From Candidatus Fimenecus excrementigallinarum (GTDB taxonomy: Bacteria; Bacillota; Clostridia; Oscillospirales; Acutalibacteraceae), in assembly GCA_018714805.1 (NCBI GenBank), contig DVMW01000024.1:144491-208490 (forward strand): a stretch of 64,000 nt of DNA. Reading direction: 5' to 3'. How positions within the stretch are numbered: the stretch's first letter is position 1; each line of letters opens with the position of its first letter. The position numbers and the translations under genes are program-made. The notes below the pieces were generated by a model, which did no database searches, was not told the DNA's origin, and saw only the letters and a program-made list of their open reading frames with translations. Positions 50,262 through 57,433 of this stretch are shown piece after piece.

Positions 50262-50302
50262 AAAAAACCACGCGGCGGAAACTTTCCGCCGCGTGGCTTT
50301 TT
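50262..50302. terminator. Bidirectional terminator
   Basis: Stem CCACGCGGCGGAAA/TTTCCGCCGCGTGG with minimal loop, A6 on the left and CTTTTT on the right, between the small Cys protein and DUF1846 genes. Confidence 0.9.
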
Positions 50303-50314
50303 GCGGTTTGTATG

Positions 50315-51796
50315 TTATTTGTAGTAAAGCGCCTTCGTCTGCCGCATGGGCTCGCTTGTGACCTGCACGCCGAGCTTTGCGCAGGTGTTCATATCCGCGT
50401 CCGACAGGATGACCGTGGAGTGCATATCGCAGCCGCGCAGGCTTTCGAGCGCCTGCATGGCGTGCTCGGCCGTCGGGCTTGTCGCGGCGGAAATCGAAAG
50501 GGCGAGCAGAACCTCGTCCGTGTGCAGCCGCGGGTTTTTGCTGCCCAGGTGGTTGACCTTTAAATCCTGAATGGGCTCAATGACGACCGGGGAAATGAGG
50601 TCGATTTCCGGGTTGATGCCGGCCAGCGCCTTCAGCGCGTTTAAAAGCACCGCGCTTGCCGCGCCGAGCAGCGCGCTTGTTTTGCCCGTGACAATACGCC
50701 CGTCCGGCAGCTCCATGGCGGCGGCGGGCTCGCCGGTCCTTTCGGCGACGTCCAGCGCGGGCCGGACGCAGCGGCGGTAGGTCGGCGTGATGTCGAGCTG
50801 CTTTAAAAGCAGGTCGAGGGACAAAATTTCCTGCGAGACGTTTTCGCCCTTTTTCGCGGCGACGAGCGCCTTATAGTATCGGCGGATGACCTCCTGCTTG
50901 GAGGCTTCGCAGACCACATCGTCGTCGATGATGCAGCAGCCCGCCATGTTGACGCCCATGTCGGTGGGGGACTTGTACGGCGAAACGCCGAAAATGCGCT
51001 CGAAAATGGTGTTGAGCACCGGGAAAATCTCAATGTCCCGGTTGTAATTGACGGCGGTTTTGCCATAGGCCTCCAAATGGAACGGGTCAATCATGTTGAC
51101 GTCGTTCAAATCGGTCGTCGCCGCCTCATACGCGAGGTTGACCGGGTGCTTTAAGGGCAGGTTCCACACGGGGAAGGTTTCAAATTTCGCATAGCCCGCG
51201 CGCACGCCGCGCCGGTGCTCATGGTAAAGCTGCGACAGGCAGACCGCCATTTTGCCGCTGCCCGGCCCCGGGGCGGTCACCACGACCAAAGAGCGCGAGG
51301 TGTCGATAAAATCGTTTTTGCCGAAGCCGTCGTCGCTGACGATAAGCGGGATGTTCGCGGGGTACCCCTCAATGGGATAGTGGCGGAACACGCGCACGCC
51401 GAGCTTTTGCAGCCGCTTTTCAAACGCCGCGGCCGAGGGCTGGGCGGCATACTGCGTCATGACCACGCCGCACACCGAAAGCCCGAGCGACGCGTACACG
51501 TCCATCAGCCGCAGGATGTCCTGCTCGTAGGTGATGCCGATGTCGCCGCGCACCTTGCTTTTTTCAATGTCGTTGGCGTTGATGGCGATGATAATCTCCA
51601 TGTCCTCGCGCAGCTCCAGCAGCATTTTCAGCTTGCTGTCCGGCAAAAAGCCGGGCAGCACGCGCGACGCGTGGTAGTCGTCGAACAGCTTGCCGCCGAA
51701 CTCCAGGTACAGCTTGCCGCCGAACGAATCAATCCGCTCGCGGATGTGCGCCGACTGCATTTTCAGGTATTTGTCGTTGTCAAACCCGATTTTCAC
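50315..51796 (-). CDS. DUF1846 domain protein
   Basis: A 493-residue protein matching the DUF1846 family in length and motifs: MKIGFDNDKYLKMQSAHIRER at the N-terminus (first 20 residues), FGGKLFDDYHASRVLPGF, VTAPGPGSGKMAVCLSQLYHEH (P-loop-like) and FHLEAYGKTAVNYNRDIE. The family has a nucleotide-binding-like fold and is common in Firmicutes; function unknown. Start is GTG 51796 with GGGAG upstream; an earlier ATG would give an unlike N-terminus. Monocistronic. Confidence 0.9.
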   Translation of the reverse strand: MKIGFDNDKYLKMQSAHIRERIDSFGGKLYLEFGGKLFDDYHASRVLPGFLPDSKLKMLLELREDMEIIIAINANDIEKSKVRGDIGITYEQDILRLMDVYASLGLSVCGVVMTQYAAQPSAAAFEKRLQKLGVRVFRHYPIEGYPANIPLIVSDDGFGKNDFIDTSRSLVVVTAPGPGSGKMAVCLSQLYHEHRRGVRAGYAKFETFPVWNLPLKHPVNLAYEAATTDLNDVNMIDPFHLEAYGKTAVNYNRDIEIFPVLNTIFERIFGVSPYKSPTDMGVNMAGCCIIDDDVVCEASKQEVIRRYYKALVAAKKGENVSQEILSLDLLLKQLDITPTYRRCVRPALDVAERTGEPAAAMELPDGRIVTGKTSALLGAASAVLLNALKALAGINPEIDLISPVVIEPIQDLKVNHLGSKNPRLHTDEVLLALSISAATSPTAEHAMQALESLRGCDMHSTVILSDADMNTCAKLGVQVTSEPMRQTKALYYK

Positions 51797-51879
51797 GTTC
51801 CCTAACTCCCGCCATCCAAGATTATAACAAAGAAAAGCACACCCCGCGCCAGCTCGACGAACGAAGTGTGACACAGATT

Positions 51880-51908
51880 ATTATATAGTAGCGCCCCGGA
51901 AAAATCAA
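51880..51908 (-). promoter_or_regulatory. Promoter of the DUF1846 gene
   Basis: Minus strand -35 TTGATT, 17-bp spacer, perfect -10 TATAAT; leader about 75 nt. Confidence 0.65.
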
Positions 51909-51940
51909 GGGGCGCGCGGCAAAAAACGGATAAGATTTTT

Positions 51941-51998
51941 CCCGGCCGGGGCGGCCGGTTTGCGGCGCGGTCTCCCCGGCCGGGGCGGCCGGTTTGCG
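51941..51998. repeat. Two direct copies of a 24-bp GC-rich sequence
   Basis: CCCGGCCGGGGCGGCCGGTT plus TGCG at 51941-51964 and 51975-51998, identical, 34 bp apart start to start. Each contains CCGGCC palindromes. It lies in the 337-base gap between DUF1846 and the second metallophosphoesterase (51797-52133), which otherwise holds only the two divergent promoters; no small gene with a ribosome site was seen. Confidence 0.8.
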
Positions 51999-52056
51999 TC
52001 CAGTTTCACCGCAGTTTTGTCGCTTTGCCGATTTTTTGCGACTGCCCGCCGCCGCG

Positions 52057-52085
52057 TTGACACCGCCCGAACGGTTTGGTACAAT
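52057..52085 (+). promoter_or_regulatory. Promoter of the second metallophosphoesterase
   Basis: Perfect -35 TTGACA, 17-bp spacer, -10 TACAAT, 49 bases before ATG 52134. Confidence 0.75.
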
Positions 52086-52133
52086 GGGTCTTGCAATCTG
52101 CAACCCATTTTTTACTTTGCAGGAGGTACGCAT

Positions 52134-53255
52134 ATGCGTTTTCGCCCGGACAAAACGTTCAAAATCATGCAGATTACCGATATGCAGGAAATCCCCGCCG
52201 TGTCGCCCGACACGCTTGCGCTGCTCGAGGCCGCCGTGGCGGCGGAGCAGCCCGACCTTGTCGTCTATACCGGCGACCAGATTAAGGGCTACGGCGTGAC
52301 CTACAAGGGCAAGGGCGCCGCGCTCGAAGCGGCGGTTGCCGAAACGGTCGACCGGCTTTTGCAGCCCGTCACGAGCCGCAACATCCCCTTTGCCGTGACC
52401 TTTGGCAACCACGACCGGCAGGTCGGCATTTCCAACCGCGACCAGTTCATGCACATCTACAAAAAATACCCGACCTGCGTCGGCGAGCTGGCCGAAGGGG
52501 GCGCGTGCGGCGGGACGTACAACATCCCCATTGAAAGCGCGGACGGCTCCGGCCGGCCGGTATGCAACCTGTACCTGTTTGACAGCGGCACCGACGCGAA
52601 GGGCGGCGGCTACGAGGCGTTCGACCCGCGCATCCTCGCCTGGTACAGAAAGACCCGCGACGCCCTGCGGGAAAAAGCGGGGGACTTTGTTCCCTCCATT
52701 GTGTTCCAGCACATCCCTCTGCCGGAGTACTACCACGTCCTGCGCCGCGTCAAAAAAAGCGAAAAGGGCGCCATTGAGGCGTTCCGCACGCACAAGCACG
52801 AGTTTTACAAGCTCGGCGAGACCTGCGCGCCCGGCGGCGTTTTGCTCGAGCCCCCCTCCATCCCGGACAAAAACAACGGGGAGTTCGACGCGCTTGCGGA
52901 AAAAGGCGACGTGCTGGCGGTTTTTGTCGGCCACGACCACAAAAACAGCTTTGTCGGCCGCTACAAAAATATCGACCTCGGCTTTACGCAGTCGTCCGGC
53001 TTCAACGCCTACGGCAACCGCACAAAGCGCGGCGTGCGCTGCATTGTCCTGCATGAAAACGACCCGAAGCACTACGAAACCTACACGCGCACGTTTGAGG
53101 GGCTTGTCGGGACCAGGGTTACGCGCCCGGTGTTCGACTATCTGACCGCCAAAGCGCCCGCCACGGTAGACGCCGCCATCCCCATGATTCTCAAGGCGGT
53201 CGGCGCCGTCGCGGCCGTGGTTCTCCTGGCGGTTCTGCTGGCAAAATTCCTGTAA
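52134..53255 (+). CDS. Metallophosphoesterase with a C-terminal membrane helix
   Basis: Calcineurin-like phosphoesterase, 373 residues, paralogue of the one at 37018-38271. Motifs: ITDMQE (DxQ), YTGDQIKG, FGNHDRQ, FQHIPLPE and FVGHDHKNS. No signal peptide, yet a C-terminal hydrophobic helix (about 350-371, AVGAVAAVVLLAVLLAKFL) remains, predicting a tail-anchored protein with the active site in the cytoplasm. ATG 52134 follows AGGAGG. Single gene with its own promoter and terminator. Confidence 0.88.
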   Translation: MRFRPDKTFKIMQITDMQEIPAVSPDTLALLEAAVAAEQPDLVVYTGDQIKGYGVTYKGKGAALEAAVAETVDRLLQPVTSRNIPFAVTFGNHDRQVGISNRDQFMHIYKKYPTCVGELAEGGACGGTYNIPIESADGSGRPVCNLYLFDSGTDAKGGGYEAFDPRILAWYRKTRDALREKAGDFVPSIVFQHIPLPEYYHVLRRVKKSEKGAIEAFRTHKHEFYKLGETCAPGGVLLEPPSIPDKNNGEFDALAEKGDVLAVFVGHDHKNSFVGRYKNIDLGFTQSSGFNAYGNRTKRGVRCIVLHENDPKHYETYTRTFEGLVGTRVTRPVFDYLTAKAPATVDAAIPMILKAVGAVAAVVLLAVLLAKFL

Positions 53256-53272
53256 ACGCAAAACAGAGCCTT

Positions 53273-53307
53273 CCGCCCCGCGGCCCGGACGCCGCAGGGC
53301 GGTTTTT
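53273..53307 (+). terminator. Terminator after the metallophosphoesterase
   Basis: GC-rich hairpin CCGCCC-GCGGC/GCCGC-GGGCGG with one internal mismatch, followed by TTTTT. Confidence 0.8.
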
Positions 53308-53380
53308 CACGTAAAGCTTTTAAACTTTACAAAAAAGTTGCGCGACAGTCGAACGCAAAACTGTGGAGCACAGCCGATAG

Positions 53381-53424
53381 TTCATGATTTATTCATATTA
53401 TATTCACATATAATTCAAATTTAG
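53381..53424 (+). promoter_or_regulatory. Four exact 11-bp-spaced TTCA repeats: candidate OmpR/PhoP-family operator
   Basis: TTCA starts at 53381, 53392, 53403 and 53414 (TTCATGATTTA, TTCATATTATA, TTCACATATAA, TTCAAATTTAG) in an AT-rich island. A weak -10-like TATGCT lies at 53435-53440, ten bases after the last repeat, without a proper -35. This layout resembles PhoB/PhoP boxes, in which the repeat array replaces the -35. It precedes the M28 gene by about 50 bases. Confidence 0.5.
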
Positions 53425-53475
53425 AATCTGCCGATATGCTAAGGTTTATATATCTTATGAAAAAGGGGCAAGCCA

Positions 53476-54717
53476 ATGAATCTGCAACACATCATCGACA
53501 AAAAGGGGCAGGCCGCGCAGTATATGGTGGATGAGATTACCTATATCTGCAAAAATTTTGAAAAGCGCGACCCCGGCTCCGTAGGAGAAAAGCAGGCGTG
53601 CGAGTACATGGCGAAGGTCTTAAAGGAGCAGTGCGGCTGCGAACGTGCGGACGTGGAATCCTTCAAGGAAAATCCCGGCTCGTTTTTCGGCTGGCTGTAT
53701 TTCACGGTCACCTTCGTGCTGCTGGCAATTCCGCTGTTTTTCGTGCTGCCGGTGCTCTCCGTTCTGCTTATCCTTGCCGGCCTTCTGGTCGTCTTTCTGC
53801 AGTTCGGCCTCTATAAAAAGTTTATTGACCGCTGCTTCCCCGAAAAGACCGGCCACAACGTAACGGCTGTCAAGAAATGCACGGGCGAGGTCAAGCGCCG
53901 CATTTTCTTCAACGGCCACCCGGACGCCGCGTGGGAATGGCCCGTCAACTATAAGCTCGGCGGCGTCGGCTTCGAGGGGCACGCCGTTATCTGCGGCATC
54001 GGCGCGGTCTATTACCTGGTGCTTTCCGTCATCGCCCTTGTCCAAAACGGCTTCGGCGCCAACGTCCTTTCCGCCGACTCGCCGCTCGGCACGGCGGGGC
54101 TTTGCGGGCTTTTGTTCGTGCCGTTCCTTATCGGGCTTTACTGGATGCGCAACGCGCACCGCATCGTGGACGGCGCAAACGACAACCTCTCCGGCTGCTA
54201 CATGGGCATTGCCATTTTGAAGGAGCTCGAGGACGCGGGCGTCACGTTCGAAAACACCGAAATCGGCGTCATCCTGTCCGGCTCGGAGGAGGCGGGCCTG
54301 CGCGGCGCGAAGGCGTGGTGCGAGCAGCACAAGGGTGAGTTTGACGACGTTCCGACCTTCATCATTTCCTACGATACCATCCACGACCCGAAATACCTGA
54401 TGACGAATTACCGCGACTTAAACGGCGCGGTCAAGGCCGACAAGGACGTTTCCGACCTCTTTATGGAGGCGGCGGCCGCGGCCGGCGTGCCCTGCAAAAA
54501 GGGCTGGGTGCCGCCGCTCGGCGGGGCGACCGACTCGGCGGCGTTCGCACAGGCGGGCTTCCGCGCAACGGGCATTACGGGCCTCAATCACAAGCTCGAG
54601 GACTACTACCACACCCGCCGCGATACCTATGACAACATGAACCTGGAGGGGCTTGCCGGGTGCTTCGCCGCAAGCGTCAAGGCGCTGGAAATGTTCGACA
54701 ACGGCGCAAAGCAGTAA
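53476..54717 (+). CDS. Membrane M28-family metallopeptidase
   Basis: A 413-residue zinc aminopeptidase-like protein. Zinc-ligand motifs of M28: NGHPDAAWEW (His near 149), GANDNLSG (Asp near 236), GSEEAGLRG (Glu-Glu near 270), SYDTIHDP, and HKLEDYYHTRRDTYDN (His). Unusually, hydrophobic segments interrupt the fold: about 72-95 and 96-113 before the first ligand, and 168-190 and 204-224 between the first His and the Asp. The start is supported by AAAAGGGG upstream. Substrate unknown. Confidence 0.87.
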   Translation: MNLQHIIDKKGQAAQYMVDEITYICKNFEKRDPGSVGEKQACEYMAKVLKEQCGCERADVESFKENPGSFFGWLYFTVTFVLLAIPLFFVLPVLSVLLILAGLLVVFLQFGLYKKFIDRCFPEKTGHNVTAVKKCTGEVKRRIFFNGHPDAAWEWPVNYKLGGVGFEGHAVICGIGAVYYLVLSVIALVQNGFGANVLSADSPLGTAGLCGLLFVPFLIGLYWMRNAHRIVDGANDNLSGCYMGIAILKELEDAGVTFENTEIGVILSGSEEAGLRGAKAWCEQHKGEFDDVPTFIISYDTIHDPKYLMTNYRDLNGAVKADKDVSDLFMEAAAAAGVPCKKGWVPPLGGATDSAAFAQAGFRATGITGLNHKLEDYYHTRRDTYDNMNLEGLAGCFAASVKALEMFDNGAKQ

Positions 54718-54723
54718 AACGAG

Positions 54724-54757
54724 AAAAAAGCGCGGGCCGCACGGTCCGCGCTTTTCG
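54724..54757. terminator. Bidirectional terminator
   Basis: Stem AAAAGCGCGG/CCGCGCTTTT between the converging M28 gene and the DUF5058 pair. Confidence 0.85.
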
Positions 54758-54768
54758 TTTGCCCGGTT

Positions 54769-55434
54769 TTATTTCCCGACCCAGCCTTTTTTGTACATCA
54801 GGTGCGCCGAGAGCATCGAGACGACCACGCCCACGGGGATGAGCACGCCGGTCGAGACGGTGCCGTTGAACAGCAGCAGGATGACAATCGCGGCAATCGG
54901 CACAAACGCCAGCTTCCAATGCTTCATGAAGTAGCTGATGCCCAAAGCCCCGAACAGCGCCGGCACAACCTGGTCAAAGGCGGGCGCGAACGGCGAGCTG
55001 TCGTCCGTTAAATACGGCAGCAGCGGGCTGAACGCGACGACGCCCACGGCAATAATCAGGGTCGTCACAATGGACGAGGTTGCAATGGCGATGGTCGAAA
55101 TGACCTCGCCCTCCTCGCTGTTGGCGCGCACGCCGGCGTTTTCCATCGCGTTCAGACCGCAGGGCAGCTTGAGGTTCGTGATGTTGCCGGTCACAAAGCT
55201 CAAATACGTGCCGCCCGCGCCGAGCAGGGGCGTGTAGGTAAAGACCTCAATGACAGAGGTCGGGTAAAACAGCAGCGCGACGGGCAAGAGCCCTTCGAAC
55301 ACATATTTCGCCTCCGGCCAAACGCCGAGGTGCAGGCAAATGCACACGGGCAGCATCAAAAAGACCGCCAGCGCCGCAATGTCCCAAAGGATGCCGTAAA
55401 AATGGACGCTGCTTTCATAGGTTCTCTGTTTCAT
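54769..55434 (-). CDS. Polytopic membrane protein, partner of the DUF5058 protein
   Basis: 221 residues with about five to six hydrophobic helices (IAALAVFLMLPVCICLHLGV, EGLLPVALLFYPTSVIEVF, IVTTLIIAVGVVAFSPLL, LAFVPIAAIVILLLF). A conserved-looking polar stretch between helices, SFVTGNITNLKLPCGLNAMEN, could form a substrate path. I recognise no family. It starts 12 bases after the DUF5058 stop, with GGAGGGG upstream, so the two likely form one transporter. Confidence 0.75.
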   Translation of the reverse strand: MKQRTYESSVHFYGILWDIAALAVFLMLPVCICLHLGVWPEAKYVFEGLLPVALLFYPTSVIEVFTYTPLLGAGGTYLSFVTGNITNLKLPCGLNAMENAGVRANSEEGEVISTIAIATSSIVTTLIIAVGVVAFSPLLPYLTDDSSPFAPAFDQVVPALFGALGISYFMKHWKLAFVPIAAIVILLLFNGTVSTGVLIPVGVVVSMLSAHLMYKKGWVGK

Positions 55435-55446
55435 CGTTGCCCCTCC

Positions 55447-56217
55447 TTACCCGCGCCACTCAAAGAACGCGATTTCCGGCGGCAGAATCTGTGCGACGAG
55501 CATCACGACGCCCATGGCCAGCAGCATCGAAAACGGCATGGCAAACGGCTGCAGCCATTTAACATTGAACCGGTTTGCAATGCTTTGCAGAATCAGCATG
55601 AAAATCATGGAGGAAATCAGTGCGCAGAGGGACAGCACGCCCGCGCCGTCGCCGACGATGCTCTCCTCGCCCTTGCCCGCAATGGCGCGGCCGATGAAGG
55701 CGGAAATAAGCCCGATAAATGCCGCGGCGGACATGACGTCGGCCCACTTGCCGTTTTTGGCGACCGCCTTGCTCATGCCCTTCTGGATTTTCTTAAGCAG
55801 AAACGGGACCAGAATCAGCGGCATAATGCTCCCGAGCGTCATGACCCAGGCCACGGCCGAGAACATCGCCGGGTCCGTGACCTCCTGCGACAGCCCCGCC
55901 GTGTTGCCGAACGCGTCAATGGCGGCCTCCGCAGCGGGCACCTCATAGGTAATCGCGCCGATGACCGTCAGCCGAATCCACGGCAGCACAAGCCCCAGCG
56001 CGCCCGACAGCGTCAGCACGGTCGCCAGAATGGCGAGCGCCGGCGCAACGGTAAACAGCGCGCTCGACGTAACAGTCTTTTTGAGCGACGACGTATCCAG
56101 CCCCAGCGCCTTTGCGCGCTTCCATGCGCGCACCAGGAAAAACACCGACTGCGCAATGACGAACGCCACGATGCCGAATCCCAGCGCGTACATAAATACG
56201 TCTGATTTGAAATCCAT
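55447..56217 (-). CDS. DUF5058 family membrane protein
   Basis: 256 residues, about six to seven helices; MDFKSDVFMYALGFGIVAFV start, EVPAAEAAIDAFGNTAGLSQE, MTLGSIMPLILVPFLLKK, AAAFIGLISAFIGRAIAG, ending ILPPEIAFFEWRG. Matches the DUF5058 family as I remember it, uncharacterised and usually next to a second small membrane protein, as here. The start is fixed by GGGAGGAG upstream on the minus strand. Confidence 0.8.
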   Translation of the reverse strand: MDFKSDVFMYALGFGIVAFVIAQSVFFLVRAWKRAKALGLDTSSLKKTVTSSALFTVAPALAILATVLTLSGALGLVLPWIRLTVIGAITYEVPAAEAAIDAFGNTAGLSQEVTDPAMFSAVAWVMTLGSIMPLILVPFLLKKIQKGMSKAVAKNGKWADVMSAAAFIGLISAFIGRAIAGKGEESIVGDGAGVLSLCALISSMIFMLILQSIANRFNVKWLQPFAMPFSMLLAMGVVMLVAQILPPEIAFFEWRG

Positions 56218-56281
56218 CCAATCTCCTCCCTTTCCGGTAAAAACAGAGGGACGCGCAAAGCGCGCCCGCCTTACAAGCTTC

Positions 56282-56310
56282 AATATAGCATACTTGCCTT
56301 TAAAATACAA
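56282..56310 (-). promoter_or_regulatory. Promoter of the DUF5058 operon
   Basis: Minus strand -35 TTGTAT, 17-bp spacer, -10 TATATT with TGC before it; leader about 58 nt. Confidence 0.55.
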
Positions 56311-56384
56311 CTGGTTTTCCGCGCGCCGCGTCTCGCCGAGCCCGACAGGCCGAAAACGCGCCGGCGCCGCGCCGCATACAATGC

Positions 56385-56419
56385 TATGGCGCCGGCGCCA
56401 TACGCAAAACGTATGCGCC
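56385..56419. repeat. Overlapping palindromes in the DUF5058/DUF3737 divergent region
   Basis: Perfect 18-bp palindrome TATGGCGCCGGCGCCATA (56385-56402) overlapping a hairpin CATACG-CAAAA-CGTATG (56399-56415, extended by GGCG/CGCC). The two structures compete for the same bases. They lie just upstream of the DUF3737 promoter and are good operator candidates. The 340-base gap 56218-56557 otherwise contains the two divergent promoters only. Confidence 0.65.
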
Positions 56420-56437
56420 TTCATAAAATATAAGCAT

Positions 56438-56466
56438 TTGCTATTTTCGCGCGGCCGGTGTATACT
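56438..56466 (+). promoter_or_regulatory. Promoter of DUF3737-MATE
   Basis: -35 TTGCTA, 17-bp spacer, -10 TATACT; leader about 85 nt. Confidence 0.6.
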
Positions 56467-56557
56467 GTCCGTGCAAAGAAAAGCGGCTGGTATGGGCAGA
56501 AAAGCCGGACAGCCGGGCCGCGCGGTGACGGCGGCTGTGAAAAGAGGCAACCTTAGC

Positions 56558-57433
56558 ATGACAATCTTGGAAAACAAACGCTTTGACGAGGAACGCGCGC
56601 TGTACGGCAGCCGCGACCTGGTGCTTAGAAATTCCGCCTTTGACGGTCCGGCGGACGGCGAGAGCGCGCTGAAGGAAAGCCGCGGCATAACGCTGGAAAA
56701 CGTCTTTTGCAACCTGCGCTATCCCTTTTGGCACGACCACGCGCTGACGCTGCGAAACTGCGAGCTGACCGCGCTTTGCCGCGCGGCGCTGTGGTATTCC
56801 GAGGGCGTGCGCATTACAAACACCAAGCTGCACGGCATTAAGGCGCTGCGCGAATGCAGCGACGTGACGGTGGAGGACTGCGACATCGATTCACCGGAAT
56901 TCGGCTGGTCGACGCGCGGCATTGCGATGCGCCGCACGACGGCGAGCAGCGAATACTTCATGCTGCGCGCCGAGCGCCTGCGGTTTTCGGATGTGCATCT
57001 TACGGGGAAATATTCCTTCCAGTACATCACCGACGGCGTGTTTGAAAACTGCGTGTTCGACACCAAGGACGCCTTTTGGCACGCGAAAAACGTCACGGTC
57101 AAAAACAGCGTCCTCAAAGGCGAGTACCTCGCGTGGTATGCCGAGGGCTTAACGCTGGAGCATTGCAAAATCATCGGCACCCAGCCGTTTTGCTACTGCC
57201 GGGGGCTGAAGCTTGTGGACTGTGAAATGGTCGATACGGACCTGTGCTTTGAGCGGTCCGAGGTCGAGGCGACCATTACGACGCCGGTCGTAAGCATTAA
57301 AAACCCGTATGCGGGCCGTATCTGCGTCCCGGCGGTCGGCGAGGTCATCCGCGATGACGAAAACGCCGTGGGCGAGGTGGTCGTTTGCCCGGACGGCGGC
57401 AAGGAGAAGCCCCATGCGTGCGCCTGTGCGTAA
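56558..57433 (+). CDS. DUF3737 beta-helix protein
   Basis: 291 residues with a right-handed beta-helix repeat pattern, e.g. 'TLRNCELTALCRAALWYS', 'VTVEDCDIDSPEFGWS', 'GVFENCVFDTKDAFWHAKN', each turn carrying N-C or D-C ladders. Family of unknown function, common in gut Firmicutes; often treated as a hydrolase-like protein. ATG 56558 follows AGAGG. A longer upstream frame would cross the promoter and is rejected. It overlaps the MATE gene by 20 bases. Confidence 0.87.
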   Translation: MTILENKRFDEERALYGSRDLVLRNSAFDGPADGESALKESRGITLENVFCNLRYPFWHDHALTLRNCELTALCRAALWYSEGVRITNTKLHGIKALRECSDVTVEDCDIDSPEFGWSTRGIAMRRTTASSEYFMLRAERLRFSDVHLTGKYSFQYITDGVFENCVFDTKDAFWHAKNVTVKNSVLKGEYLAWYAEGLTLEHCKIIGTQPFCYCRGLKLVDCEMVDTDLCFERSEVEATITTPVVSIKNPYAGRICVPAVGEVIRDDENAVGEVVVCPDGGKEKPHACACA

